The notes: a model not told the origin generated them from the letters alone. DNA of 64,000 nucleotides from Oscillibacter valericigenes Sjm18-20 (GCA_000283575.1 AP012044.1:2790001-2854000), one strand, 5' to 3'. Shown: positions 1 through 9,233, numbered from the stretch's first letter. A program made the numbers and translations.

Positions 1-741
1 GGCAATATAGGTCTGGCCTGTCAGCGTCACGTCGTCCCCGGCCTCCCAGATGTGATCCTCCGGAAGCTCCACCGTCAGGTCGGTGCCAAGAGAATTCGTG
101 TAGTGAAGAAACTTGAAATTCAGCTGGTTCAGCTTTTCCTTTCGCTGCGCCAAAGTCTCGATATGCCGCCGCCACTTTTCAACGGCATTGCCGTCCCCGC
201 TGATGCGGACGGCGGCAAAAATAGCGTTCCACAGCTTTTCCATGGCCTCGTTCTCGCCCACGTTCGGGAATACCCGTTTCGCCCAGGAGGGGATGGGGAT
301 GGAGGCAATGCACCAGGGAAACCCACTGCACATCTGGAGGCGGTTGAATTCACGCAGAGCCTTGCCGCCGGCCTGCTGCGCCCGGACGACGCGCCCGGAG
401 TCCACGCCTTTCAGGTTTTCCGGGTCGCTGGCCGAGATGGCGAGATAGGCCGCGCCCTCCAGCGCGTAGTCATTGTAAAAGTGCCGCCGCCAAAGAGGAA
501 CATGGTCAAGCACATACTCTTCCGCCCGGAGATATTTCATCCGGACCAGCGCGTCGTCGCCCCAGTTCATCACCACTTCGCGGCAGCCCGCATCATAGCC
601 TTCGGCGGCGCACATCCGGGCAAACCAGGCGCACTCCACCGGGGAAGAGATCACCAAGGTCTGGCCCTTTTGTACGTTCAGTCCCACCCGAATCAGCAGC
701 GCGGCGTATTCCTTGAATTTTTCCTCGGGATTCATATCCAT
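1..741 (-). CDS. M29-family aminopeptidase (AmpS/PepS-like), 3' end outside window
   Basis: The reading frame runs leftward off the window edge, so only about 247 N-terminal residues are visible. It begins MDMNPEEKFKEYAALLIRVG and continues with NVQKGQTLVISSPVECAWFA, the N-terminal pattern of thermophilic metallo-aminopeptidases of family M29, which release N-terminal amino acids from peptides in the cytoplasm. The block VFPNVGENEAMEKLWNAIF also fits this family. The metal-ligand Glu/His/Asp residues lie mostly in the C-terminal half and cannot be checked here. The start is chosen because a GGAAAGGG ribosome binding site precedes the ATG at 741; an ATG at 735, with better spacing, is equally possible. 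The next gene upstream on this strand is the YihY protein, 148 nt away. Confidence 0.82.
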   Translation of the reverse strand, partial: MDMNPEEKFKEYAALLIRVGLNVQKGQTLVISSPVECAWFARMCAAEGYDAGCREVVMNWGDDALVRMKYLRAEEYVLDHVPLWRRHFYNDYALEGAAYLAISASDPENLKGVDSGRVVRAQQAGGKALREFNRLQMCSGFPWCIASIPIPSWAKRVFPNVGENEAMEKLWNAIFAAVRISGDGNAVEKWRRHIETLAQRKEKLNQLNFKFLHYTNSLGTDLTVELPEDHIWEAGDDVTLTGQTYIA

Positions 742-889
742 CCGCCCTTTCCAAAATACCATCGTCATAGTCCGCTTATTTTATCGCGTTCCCTGAATAA
801 ATGCGTGACTTTCCCAGCGCTTTGGCACCGGAAAAGCAGCGGCATATTCGTCAGACCGCATTCATCGGCAGTCCGCCTTTTCTCGCGCT

Positions 890-1762
890 TTATCCATCGT
901 ACGCCTCGCCCTTTTCCTCCCTGCGCAGGGAAATCAGGGTTCCGTTCAGTTCTGCGCCCATAATAAGCGCCGTCGCGCTCATGTACATCCACACCAGCAG
1001 GGCCATCGCCGTACCGATGGAGCCGTACAGCAGGGAGTAATTCGCAATATTCTCCATATAAATGGCGTAGATCCATGACAGCACCATCCACCCCACAAGA
1101 GACGCAAGTACGCCGGGGAGCAGATTTCGCCAGGGCTGGTGGGAGTCCTGCGTAATGGCATAAAGCGCCAACAGCGCAAAGCAGGCCACCACCGCCGCCA
1201 GAGGGAAACGCAGCGTGGCCCACAGCTCCGCCACGAAGGAGGGCAGTTGAAAATGCTCCACCGCGTACTGGAGCACCGTGTTGCTGACGCTCATCAGCGT
1301 CAGCGTCAGCACCAGCGTCATAAGCAGCAGCATCGTATAGGCCAGCGTCCGGATCAGGTGCGCCACCGCGTGCCGGGGCGGCCCCAAATGGTATGCTGTG
1401 CGCACGGAGCGCATCAGGGTATTCGCCGCCCTCATGGGAAAATAAATGGAAAATACCAGACCGAACATCAAAAGGCGGACGTTGGAATTGGCCTCAACAT
1501 GAACCAGGTACACCCCGATAAAATCCACCGCGATCTTCGGTAAAATCTCCCGCAGACCCGTCAGAATCCCCGCCACGTCCAGGTGCAGCAGGCCCAGCAG
1601 AGAGCTGACGAAGATCAACATGGGGAAAATTGCAAACAGCAGGTAAAAAGCCAGAGCCGCGCTCTGAATGGATACGTTGTGCCGGAGATACCGACGCGTC
1701 ATCAGATAAACGCCTCTCCAGAACTTGTTTTTCGGCAGCGGCCGCAGATATGGTCCGTGCAC
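890..1762 (-). CDS. YihY/BrkB family multispanning membrane protein
   Basis: This 290-residue integral membrane protein belongs to the YihY/virulence factor BrkB family, formerly misnamed ribonuclease BN. The N-terminal stretch NVSIQSAALAFYLLFAIFPM is the family signature, in which a helix rich in small residues leads into the first membrane span. About six hydrophobic segments follow, ending near MYMSATALIMGAELNG. The biochemical role of the family is not settled; envelope transport or integrity has been proposed. I place the start at the GTG at 1762, which has AGGAGG eight bases upstream; a GTG at 1780 is in frame but overlaps that ribosome binding site. The gene appears to be transcribed alone. 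Confidence 0.88.
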   Translation of the reverse strand: MHGPYLRPLPKNKFWRGVYLMTRRYLRHNVSIQSAALAFYLLFAIFPMLIFVSSLLGLLHLDVAGILTGLREILPKIAVDFIGVYLVHVEANSNVRLLMFGLVFSIYFPMRAANTLMRSVRTAYHLGPPRHAVAHLIRTLAYTMLLLMTLVLTLTLMSVSNTVLQYAVEHFQLPSFVAELWATLRFPLAAVVACFALLALYAITQDSHQPWRNLLPGVLASLVGWMVLSWIYAIYMENIANYSLLYGSIGTAMALLVWMYMSATALIMGAELNGTLISLRREEKGEAYDG

Positions 1763-1910
1763 GGCATCTCCCTCCTTCACACAGTCTTATACAGTATTTG
1801 CCGGCGGCGTAAAAATATGACCGTCGGCGCGGTGCCACACTGACTCAGTGATTTTATCATGGTTTTTAACCGCCGTCCACAGTCTTTGCCACTTTTTTTA
1901 ATTTTTAGGT

Positions 1911-1945
1911 AAAACACGGAACCGCCGCTGTATGGCGGCGGTTCC
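1911..1945 (-). terminator. Rho-independent terminator of the ATPase/VWA operon
   Basis: On the minus strand a stem GGAACCGCCGC / GCGGCGGTTCC is followed by GTGTTTT. It sits 30 nt past the VWA gene stop. Confidence 0.8.
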
Positions 1946-1976
1946 TCCTCTCCCAATCTGCAAGCACGGAGAACCC

Positions 1977-3698
1977 TCACAGATTTCGGATCTGATTCTG
2001 GATCAGGCTGCCAACCGTATCGGCAAATTGATCCAGCTTCCGGATACGGGTGAAATTTCGTCCGTAGATGACCCGCGCGGCGGGAAGGTCCTCGTCCTCC
2101 CCGGTAAAGACGCAAATCACCGCCGCGCCGGTGCGGGTGACGCCCCGAACCTCCCGGGCGGTGTCCAGTACGCCGATCCGGTCCACATAATCGAGATAGC
2201 TCCCGCTCCGGGAGACTTTAATGACGTCGTTGGGCTTCGCATCGGAGAGAATAATGACCAGCCGATGCTCACAGGGCGCGTCCTCCAGCTCCCGGCCCAG
2301 AGCGCGGACGGCCAAGCCGTCCCGGTTACAACCGGTTGTAAAATAGTGGAAGATATTCTCGTTCCGGTCCGTCTCCTGATAGTCCCGGAATCGGGTCATG
2401 ACCGTATATCCGCTCAGAGAACAAAACGCCGTCACCCGCACGGGGATGCCGCAGCGGGTGAGACTCTCCGCAATCATATACCCCTGGGCGGAGACCGTCT
2501 CCTGGCGCAGGGTCTGGGAGGTGGAGCTGTCCAGAAGAATATCCACGCACAGATCTCCGGGGTCGCTTCTAAGCGTGCGGTTAAAGACCTTGTCGTCGTC
2601 CAACTCCGCGGCCCGCCAGACCCTGGCCGCGTCCAAAATCCCTGCCGAAGTCCGTACCACCGTGGGCTGCAAATGGGCCAGCATGGCGTTACGGATGCGG
2701 GCGGTGAGCCGGGCAATGCTGGCATGGTTACGCGTCAGATTTGCGTCATAGGCCGCCTTGTTTTTCACCATCTGCTTTAGAGCCGCCCGGCGCTGAGCAC
2801 CCGCATAGCCCCGGGCGCTTTTGTCCAGATCGTCCCCACCCTGGGCGTAGTACAGCTTGCAGTTCTTATGGTCTCCCACGCACAGGTCGCGCTCCAGCTT
2901 TTTCACCTGCTCTTTTGCGTACAGGGGCGTTCCGAAATAGCTGGCGATATAAACCCGCAGAGCCTCCGCACTCTGGGTGACGGACATATCCCCCAGTCGC
3001 CGCTGAGGGGCGGGGCCACTTCCGCCGGTGAGGTCCCGGCTGTGTTCTCCGAAGCCATATCCAAAGCCCCGGACAGCGGGCAGATGGACCCGGTTGCCCC
3101 GTTGGCTTCCAAAAATACGGCGCTTCTTCCCTGTGTCCGGCCCATCCGCGGCTTTGGACCGGGCAGGGTCTTGAGGCACATAGCCGAAATAGGCCGTCAG
3201 AGTTTCCCGAAGCCGCTCCGCCAGAACATCTCCGTCCAGATCACCGGGCAGGTCCAGCGCGTTCAAAACCTCCCGGTCCCGGCCCTTCAGCTCCGGATCC
3301 TGTCCCAGAATCTCCCGGCAGCGTCCGGCGGTGAGGAGGTGGATGGGCCGGTCGGAGGGAAAACGCGCAAATTCCTCCAGCGTCCGCCGCGCGTATCCCC
3401 GCCGCAGGGCGGGAAGCGCGGGACGGCGGTCCTTCTCCCTGCGGAACGCCGCGCTTTCAAGGCCCAGCCATGTCAGCTGTTCATAGAGCTGGCAGTCCAC
3501 GGACAGCTCAAAGGAGACAAACAGCGCCTCCAGCGCCCCGTCCCAGTCCCGGCGGACACAGCCCGCCACCGTGTTCCAGTACAGGTCCGCCCGTCCCTCG
3601 GCGTCGTAGGTCTTCAGACTTGGCTCGAACTCGTATTCCTCCGCCGCAGTCCAGATCTGATTTCTCGCCCGGCGCTTTTCATTTTCCCCAATTTCCAT
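1977..3698 (-). CDS. VWA-domain protein (CobT/NorD-like partner of MoxR-type ATPase)
   Basis: This 573-residue protein ends in a von Willebrand factor A domain: ILLDSSTSQT carries the DxSxS metal-ion-dependent adhesion motif near residue 395, and a second acidic site lies at LSDAKPND. The N-terminal 380 residues are charged and helical and do not match a domain I can name. In related pairs (NorQ/NorD, CbbQ/CbbO, CobS/CobT) the AAA+ ATPase and the VWA protein form a chaperone that inserts metal into, or activates, a target enzyme. Here the ATG overlaps the ATPase stop codon (TGATG), so the two are translationally coupled. No obvious target enzyme is adjacent, so the substrate is unknown. Confidence 0.85.
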   Translation of the reverse strand: MEIGENEKRRARNQIWTAAEEYEFEPSLKTYDAEGRADLYWNTVAGCVRRDWDGALEALFVSFELSVDCQLYEQLTWLGLESAAFRREKDRRPALPALRRGYARRTLEEFARFPSDRPIHLLTAGRCREILGQDPELKGRDREVLNALDLPGDLDGDVLAERLRETLTAYFGYVPQDPARSKAADGPDTGKKRRIFGSQRGNRVHLPAVRGFGYGFGEHSRDLTGGSGPAPQRRLGDMSVTQSAEALRVYIASYFGTPLYAKEQVKKLERDLCVGDHKNCKLYYAQGGDDLDKSARGYAGAQRRAALKQMVKNKAAYDANLTRNHASIARLTARIRNAMLAHLQPTVVRTSAGILDAARVWRAAELDDDKVFNRTLRSDPGDLCVDILLDSSTSQTLRQETVSAQGYMIAESLTRCGIPVRVTAFCSLSGYTVMTRFRDYQETDRNENIFHYFTTGCNRDGLAVRALGRELEDAPCEHRLVIILSDAKPNDVIKVSRSGSYLDYVDRIGVLDTAREVRGVTRTGAAVICVFTGEDEDLPAARVIYGRNFTRIRKLDQFADTVGSLIQNQIRNL

Positions 3699-4624
3699 CA
3701 GTTTCCAAAGGCCTCCCGGCCCGTCAAATTCTCCGGGATACGGCCCCGGACCACATCTTCAACCAGCTGGCGCTCGAAATCGTCGAAGCACTTGTTGACA
3801 ATTCCCATCTCCAGCGCCCGGATCGCGGGCAGGCCCTGACTCATCAAGCGGATGGAGGCCAGCAGCCCCCGCAGGTCCAACGCTTTGGTAGAGATCTCGG
3901 CGCTGTCGCACTTTTTGCGGATATCGGTAAACAGGCTCATGAACTGCCGGGCATAGGCCTCCTTCAACTCCGGAAATTCCCGGCGCAGCAGCTTCATGAG
4001 ATTTTCCTCCGTGATGGGCGGCATATCGATGACCAAAAAGCGAGAGGCCAGCGCCTCGTTCAGGTCCCGGGTACCGGCGTAGCCGTAGTTCATGGTGGCG
4101 ATAAAGCGGGTGGCATCCGACAGCGGAATGCGGTCATAACCCGGCACATCGATGCAGCGTCGGAAATCCAGCGTGGCATGGAGCACGGCCAGAGATTCGT
4201 TTTTCGCCATGTTGATCTCGTCCAGCACACCGAATCCCCCCTCCAGCGCGCAACGGGCGATGGGCCCGTGGCGCAGGGATACCTCGCCTTTGGAGAGGGT
4301 GTCCGTCCCGATCAGCGAGGCCGCGTCGGTGTTGATATAGAAGGACACGTCCCACTGAGGACGGCCAAACAAAGCGGAGAGATTTTCCGCCAGATCGTTC
4401 TTGCCAGTGGCCTTGGGACCCACCAGCAGCAGGTGCTCCCCGCTCAGAAGGGCGGAGATTGCCTCCTCCCACACGTCCTTCCCATAGTAGGGATAGCAGG
4501 GGACGGGGATGCGGTGGGCCACACTCTCCTCCACCGGGGCCTGCTTTGTCCGCCAGTCCTCGGCCGCTTTCAGCAGGCTTTCATCCACCCCTTCTGTCCG
4601 CAAAAATTCGATTAACTCCCTCAT
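3698..4624 (-). CDS. MoxR-type AAA+ ATPase (AAA_5)
   Basis: This 308-residue protein has a Walker A at residues 69-77 (GPKATGKND), a Walker B at 133-136 (VLDE) and the sensor-1-like stretch FIATMNYGYAGTRDLNEALA. The substitution of N for the usual T/S after GK in Walker A is unusual (see findings). The arrangement with the downstream VWA gene matches the NorQ/CbbQ branch of MoxR ATPases, which remodel a partner enzyme using ATP. The start at 4624 follows GGAGGATTAC. It is the first gene of a two-gene operon driven by a clear sigma-A promoter at 4688-4716. Confidence 0.88.
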   Translation of the reverse strand: MRELIEFLRTEGVDESLLKAAEDWRTKQAPVEESVAHRIPVPCYPYYGKDVWEEAISALLSGEHLLLVGPKATGKNDLAENLSALFGRPQWDVSFYINTDAASLIGTDTLSKGEVSLRHGPIARCALEGGFGVLDEINMAKNESLAVLHATLDFRRCIDVPGYDRIPLSDATRFIATMNYGYAGTRDLNEALASRFLVIDMPPITEENLMKLLRREFPELKEAYARQFMSLFTDIRKKCDSAEISTKALDLRGLLASIRLMSQGLPAIRALEMGIVNKCFDDFERQLVEDVVRGRIPENLTGREAFGN

Positions 4625-4687
4625 GTAATCCTCCGTCTCCTGGTCGGCGGCGCACCGCCTGTCCTCCGTTCTTTTTTCACTGCTCTT

Positions 4688-4716
4688 GTTATACGCGCGT
4701 TTCTCCTGTCTGTCAA
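4688..4716 (-). promoter_or_regulatory. Sigma-A promoter of the ATPase/VWA operon
   Basis: On the minus strand TTGACA and TATAAC are separated by exactly 17 bases. The start codon of the ATPase is about 60 nt downstream. Confidence 0.75.
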
Positions 4717-4764
4717 ACTTTCCATAGGTGTTTTACGGCTTTTTTATGAAATCCTACCAAACAG

Positions 4765-5184
4765 TTGTTTTTTTTAGCGAAAAAGAGTAAACTGGCAGAG
4801 GATCGAATCATTGCCGCAGGGGGCACTCGACGTCGTGATGCGGCAAAGGGGGCGGATTCGAGCAGAACGTCCGGAAAAGCTGTTCTAAACGTCTCCGGTG
4901 AAACGGGTTGCGGCATTTATCGTAGGGAACGCAATGCGTTTTATTTTTATTTTCAATAACATCTGAAAACCCAGACCTCACCAAGGGGCGGCACCACTCA
5001 GCTGTGTTCATCTGCGGCATTTTTGCCACATTGATAATTCCGGCATTCGCAGTTCTTCTCTGCAAACAAAAAACGTTTGAATTCCGCCGCGAAAGCGCCG
5101 GTTCTCAAAAATAAAGTCTGCAAGCAAGCGCAGAAAGCTTACAAAAAAAGCAAGCAGAATTAACAAGAAGGAGTGAAACGAACC
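4765..5184 (+). promoter_or_regulatory. Long upstream region of the hydrogenase operon with possible promoter and hairpins
   Basis: A candidate promoter, TTGTTT-17 nt-TAAACT, lies at 4765-4793, almost 400 nt before the first hydrogenase gene. Inside the leader is an 8-bp stem TTGCCGCA/TGCGGCAA (4811-4846), and around 4928-4945 the palindrome AACGCAATGCGTT is followed by a T-rich tract. No ORF with a ribosome binding site is apparent. The part from 4950 to 5160 shows nothing I recognise. Whether this is a regulatory leader or a separate small RNA cannot be decided from one sequence. Confidence 0.35.
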
Positions 5185-7023
5185 ATGAGCAGACTCGATA
5201 TCAAAACGCCCAGTCAGGCTCAGGCCGTGGTCGATCAGCTATATCGTGGCATGGAGCGCCGCATCGCGGCCAGTCCTCCGGGTCTGTGCCCCATCGACAT
5301 GGCCCTGAATTTTTTGAATCTCTGTCATGCGCAGACCTGCGGTAAATGCGTCCCCTGCCGCATCGGATTGGGACAGCTCTCCAACATGCTGCAGGCGGTT
5401 TTGGACGACGAGGCGGATCTGCGCACCATTCACCGCATTGAGACGACGGCCCAGGCCATCGTGGATACCGCTGACTGCGCCATCGGAATTAACGCGGCTC
5501 AACTGGTGCTGATGGGCCTGAAAGGTTTCCGGGATGACTACGAGGAGCATATTCTCCGCCATCGGTGCCTGGGCGGCCTGAAAAACCCGGTCCCCTGCGT
5601 GGCGCTTTGTCCCGCAGGCGTGGACATTCCCGGTTACATCGCCCTGATTAACGCCGGACGGTATGACGACGCGGTGAAGCTTATCCGTAAGGACAATCCC
5701 TTCCCCACTGCCTGCGCCTATATCTGTGAGCACCCCTGCGAGGCCCGGTGCCGCCGGAACATGGTGGATGACCCGCTGAATATCCGGGGGCTGAAGCGGT
5801 ACGCCGTGGACCATGCGGGAGACGTACCTCAGCCCTCCTGCGCCCCCGCCACCGGCAAAACCGTGGCCGTGGTGGGCGGCGGCCCCGGCGGACTCTCCGC
5901 AGCCTATTACCTGTCGTTGATGGGCCACAAGGTCACTGTGTTTGAAAAGCAGAAGCTGCTGGGCGGTATGCTGCGCTATGGCATCCCCAGCTATCGTTTC
6001 CCGCGAGAAAAGCTGGATACGGAGATCGCCTCCATTCTGTCCCTGGGCATCGAGGTCCATACGGAGGTGGACGTAGGTACTCAGCCCTCGCTGGACGATC
6101 TCAGGAAGCAGTTCGACTGCCTGTACCTCTCCGTAGGCGCCCACACCGATAAAAAGACCGGCATTTCAGGCGAGGACAGCAACGGCGTGATCTCCGCGGT
6201 GGAGATGCTCCGCCGCATCGGCGACGGCGAGCTGCCTGACTTTACCGGCATGAACGTGGTGGTGATCGGCGGCGGCAACGTAGCCATGGACGTGACCCGC
6301 TCCGCCATCCGTCTGGGGGCCAAAAAAGTCTCCTGTGTGTACCGCCGCCGCCAGGCGGATATGACTGCCCAGCAGGAGGAGGTTGAGGGCGCGATTGCCG
6401 AAGGCGCCGAGGTTTTGACTCTGGAGGCCCCGCTGAAGATCGAGGCCAACGAGGACGGCCATGTGGTTGCTCTTTGGACAAAGCCGCAGATCATCGGCGA
6501 AGTGGACGCCATGGGCCGTCCCCGGCCCAACGACGCCGCCGTGGAATTCAAGCGCATTCCCGCTGACGTCGTCATCGTCGCCATCGGGCAGGGTATCGAA
6601 ACCCACGGCTTTGAGCAAAGCGGCGTGAAGATTCAGCGCGGCGGCACCGTGCTGGCAAACGCCAGCACGCAGCTGCCGGATGTGGAGGGTGTCTTCGCCG
6701 GAGGCGACTGCGTCACCGGCCCCGCCACCGTCATTCGCGCCATTGCCGCAGGTAAGGTGGCGGCCGCCAACATCGACGAGTATCTGGGTTTCAACCACGA
6801 GATCGTGGCAGACGTCCAGATTCCGACGCCGGACCTCTCCGATTTGCGTCCTCGGGGCCGCATCAACACCAGCGAGCGGGATGCCAGTGAGCGCAAGGGC
6901 GATTTCCAGTGCATCGAGTGCGGCTTTACCGACGAGGAAGCCCAGAAGGAGTCCGCCCGGTGTCTGCGCTGCGACCACTTTGGTTATGGAATCTTTAAGG
7001 GAGGACGTGTGGAAAAATGGTAA
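5185..7023 (+). CDS. FAD/NAD(P)-binding iron-sulfur oxidoreductase, electron partner of the [FeFe]-hydrogenase (NfnB/GltD-like)
   Basis: This 612-residue protein is a mosaic. Residues 47-98 resemble the C-terminal 4Fe-4S module of NuoF, with TCGKCVPC and a fourth Cys at 98. Residues 138-205 match the N-terminal cysteine module of GltD/dihydropyrimidine dehydrogenase (CVALCPAGVDIPG, CEHPCEARC). FAD- and NAD(P)-binding folds follow, with VAVVGGGPGGLSAA near 227 and VVVIGGGNVAMD near 358. FAGGDCVTGP completes the flavin site, and the C-terminus has a CIECG/CLRC pair. It lacks the FMN/NADH domain of NuoF. It probably passes electrons between NAD(P)H and the hydrogenase encoded next, whose ATG overlaps its stop (ATGGTAA). 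The start at 5185 is preceded by AAGGAG; a GTG at 5173 overlaps that site. Confidence 0.88.
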   Translation: MSRLDIKTPSQAQAVVDQLYRGMERRIAASPPGLCPIDMALNFLNLCHAQTCGKCVPCRIGLGQLSNMLQAVLDDEADLRTIHRIETTAQAIVDTADCAIGINAAQLVLMGLKGFRDDYEEHILRHRCLGGLKNPVPCVALCPAGVDIPGYIALINAGRYDDAVKLIRKDNPFPTACAYICEHPCEARCRRNMVDDPLNIRGLKRYAVDHAGDVPQPSCAPATGKTVAVVGGGPGGLSAAYYLSLMGHKVTVFEKQKLLGGMLRYGIPSYRFPREKLDTEIASILSLGIEVHTEVDVGTQPSLDDLRKQFDCLYLSVGAHTDKKTGISGEDSNGVISAVEMLRRIGDGELPDFTGMNVVVIGGGNVAMDVTRSAIRLGAKKVSCVYRRRQADMTAQQEEVEGAIAEGAEVLTLEAPLKIEANEDGHVVALWTKPQIIGEVDAMGRPRPNDAAVEFKRIPADVVIVAIGQGIETHGFEQSGVKIQRGGTVLANASTQLPDVEGVFAGGDCVTGPATVIRAIAAGKVAAANIDEYLGFNHEIVADVQIPTPDLSDLRPRGRINTSERDASERKGDFQCIECGFTDEEAQKESARCLRCDHFGYGIFKGGRVEKW

Positions 7024-8762
7024 ACATTGAAATCAATGGAAAAGCCCTCTCCGTCCCTGAGGGCTCCACAATTCTGAGCGCTGCGCAAGGCGCGGGCATC
7101 CCCATTCCCCATCTGTGCTATTTAAAGGGCATTAATGAAATTGCCGCCTGCCGCATCTGCGTGGTGGAGTTGGAGGGCACTCAGCGCCTGATTCCCGCCT
7201 GCAACACCCAGGTGGAGGAAGGCATGGTCATCAAGACCAATAGCCCCCGGGTCCGCTCCGCCCGCCGAACAAATCTGCGTCTCATCCTATCCGAACACAA
7301 TTCTACCTGCACCACCTGCATCCGCAGCGGAAACTGCGCCCTGCAAACCCTGTCTCACGATCTGAACATCCATTATCAGCCCTATCGGCTTCAGCCGGAA
7401 AAGTCCCGGGTGGATTTGGATGCCCCGGTGGTTCGGGAGGCCAGCAAGTGTATCAAGTGCATGCGCTGCGTCCAGATCTGCGACAAGGTACAGGGAATGC
7501 ACATCTGGGACGTGGCAGGGACCGGATCCCGCACCACGGTAGATGTCAGCTTCAACCGCCTGCTGAAAAACACGGACTGCACCTTCTGCGGACAGTGCGT
7601 CACCCACTGTCCCACCGGCGCCCTCACCATCCGGGACGACAGCAACAAGGTCCTGCGGGCGCTGGCGGACCCGGAGATCACCACGGTGATCCAGGTGGCT
7701 CCCGCCGTGCGGGTAGCTTGGGCAGAGGCGTTCAGCCTCTCTCCCAAATTCGCCACCGCCGGACGGATGGTGGCCGCTTTGCGCCGCATGGGCTTTGATT
7801 ATATCTTTGACACGAACTTCACCGCCGACCTCACCATTATGGAGGAGGGTAGCGAGTTTTTGGAGCGGTATACCCACCGGGGCAAATACCGCTGGCCCAT
7901 GTTCACCTCCTGCTGTCCCGGCTGGGTCCGGTTTGTAAAGTCCCAGTTCCCGTCCTATACGGAGTGCCTCTCCACCGCCAAATCCCCCCAGCAGATGTTC
8001 GGCGCGATTGCCAAGAGCTACTTTGCGGAAAAAAAGGGCATCGATCCGCACAAGATGTTCGTGGTATCCATCATGCCCTGTTCGGCCAAGAAGTCCGAGT
8101 GCGAACTGCCCACTATGAAGGACGCCTGCGGTGATCCGGATGTGGACGCCGTGCTGACCACCCGCGAGATGGTCCGCCTGCTGCGCAGCGACTGCATCGT
8201 CCCAACGGACCTTCCGGAGGAGCCTTTCGACAGTCCTCTGGGTTCCGGCACCGGTGCGGCGGTGATCTTTGGCGCCTCCGGCGGCGTGATGGACGCGGCA
8301 CTCCGCTCCGCCTATTATCTCGCGACCAGCAAAAATCCAAAGCCGGATGCCTTTTCCGCCGTCCGGGGCGACAATCCATGGAAGGAAGCCTCCTTCACCA
8401 TCCCCGGCGCCGGAACGGTCCGGGTCGCGGTGGTCAGCAGTCTATCCAGCACCCGGGCGCTGATGGAAGCGCTGGAGGACGGCACCGTGGATTATGATTT
8501 TGTGGAGGTCATGGCCTGTCCCGGCGGCTGCGCCGGCGGCGGCGGACAACCCATCCACGACGGCGTGGAAATGGCCGCGGAGCGGGGCGAGCTTCTTTGG
8601 GAACTGGACGCCAAGAGCAAGATTCGCTTTTCCCACGAGAATCCGGACATCAAGACGCTGTACAGCGAATATCTCAAGGAGCCTCTGGGCAAAAAGTCCC
8701 ATCACCTGCTTCACACCGACCATGCCGCCTGGTCCGTCCCCACGGCAAAAGAAAACACATAA
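7017..8762 (+). CDS. hydA: [FeFe]-hydrogenase, HydA/HndD type
   Basis: This 581-residue enzyme catalyses reversible H2 production in the cytoplasm. It carries an N-terminal 2Fe-2S domain (C34, C45, C48, C62), a His-ligated 4Fe-4S site (H94, C98, C101, C107) and two 4Fe-4S clusters (C145-C155 and C188-C198). The H-cluster domain has all three signatures: TSCCPGWV (C299/C300), MPCSAKK (C355) and MACPGGCAGGGGQP (C501, C505). The C-terminal small-subunit tail includes FSHENPDIKTLYSEYL. All catalytic residues appear intact. It is translationally coupled to the flavoprotein upstream. No separate NuoE/HydC-like gene is present in the window, so this is a two-gene unit and not the classic three-gene bifurcating set. 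Confidence 0.95.
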   Translation: MVNIEINGKALSVPEGSTILSAAQGAGIPIPHLCYLKGINEIAACRICVVELEGTQRLIPACNTQVEEGMVIKTNSPRVRSARRTNLRLILSEHNSTCTTCIRSGNCALQTLSHDLNIHYQPYRLQPEKSRVDLDAPVVREASKCIKCMRCVQICDKVQGMHIWDVAGTGSRTTVDVSFNRLLKNTDCTFCGQCVTHCPTGALTIRDDSNKVLRALADPEITTVIQVAPAVRVAWAEAFSLSPKFATAGRMVAALRRMGFDYIFDTNFTADLTIMEEGSEFLERYTHRGKYRWPMFTSCCPGWVRFVKSQFPSYTECLSTAKSPQQMFGAIAKSYFAEKKGIDPHKMFVVSIMPCSAKKSECELPTMKDACGDPDVDAVLTTREMVRLLRSDCIVPTDLPEEPFDSPLGSGTGAAVIFGASGGVMDAALRSAYYLATSKNPKPDAFSAVRGDNPWKEASFTIPGAGTVRVAVVSSLSSTRALMEALEDGTVDYDFVEVMACPGGCAGGGGQPIHDGVEMAAERGELLWELDAKSKIRFSHENPDIKTLYSEYLKEPLGKKSHHLLHTDHAAWSVPTAKENT

Positions 8763-8830
8763 GGCTTGAAATTTCTTCTTGAATGAAGTACCATTATAGA
8801 AACTACAATTATTGAAAGGAGTCTTTTCTC

Positions 8831-9199
8831 ATGAAACTCATTCACTCTGAAAACGCCCCCGCCGCCCTTGGTCCCTATTCCCAGGCATACCTCTCCAACG
8901 GATTCCTCTTCGCCTCCGGTCAGACCGGCATCGACCCTAAAACCGGAGCCGTCGGCGGCGACGTGACCTCTCAGGCGGAGCAGGTCATGAAAAACCTCGG
9001 TGCGGTTCTGGAGGCCGCAGGCATTGATTTTACCCACGTGGTAAAGACAACCTGTTTTCTTGCGGACATGGGTGATTTCGCCGCTTTTAACGAGATTTAC
9101 GGCAAATACTTCACCGGTAAACCCGCCCGGTCCTGCGTGGCGGTAAAGACCCTTCCCAAGAACCTGCTGGTAGAGGTTGAGCTGATTGCGGAGGTCTGA
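8831..9199 (+). CDS. ridA: RidA family reactive intermediate deaminase
   Basis: This 122-residue protein belongs to the RidA/YjgF family, which hydrolyses reactive enamine/imine intermediates released by PLP enzymes. Family features are the N-terminal NAPAALGPYSQAY-like segment, FASGQTGIDPKTG, and PARSCVAVKTLPKN with the conserved active-site arginine. The ATG has GAAAGGAG upstream. It lies 68 nt after hydA and ends at a strong terminator, so it could be the last gene of that operon or a separate unit. Confidence 0.95.
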   Translation: MKLIHSENAPAALGPYSQAYLSNGFLFASGQTGIDPKTGAVGGDVTSQAEQVMKNLGAVLEAAGIDFTHVVKTTCFLADMGDFAAFNEIYGKYFTGKPARSCVAVKTLPKNLLVEVELIAEV

Positions 9200-9233
9200 G
9201 CCTCTTCCCGGCAAGCTTGAATTATCCAAGTGT

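Noticed and set aside
52-963. Long plus-strand frame opposite the aminopeptidase and YihY genes
   Set aside because: The minus strand gives a recognisable M29 peptidase; the plus frame has no family features and no ribosome binding site.
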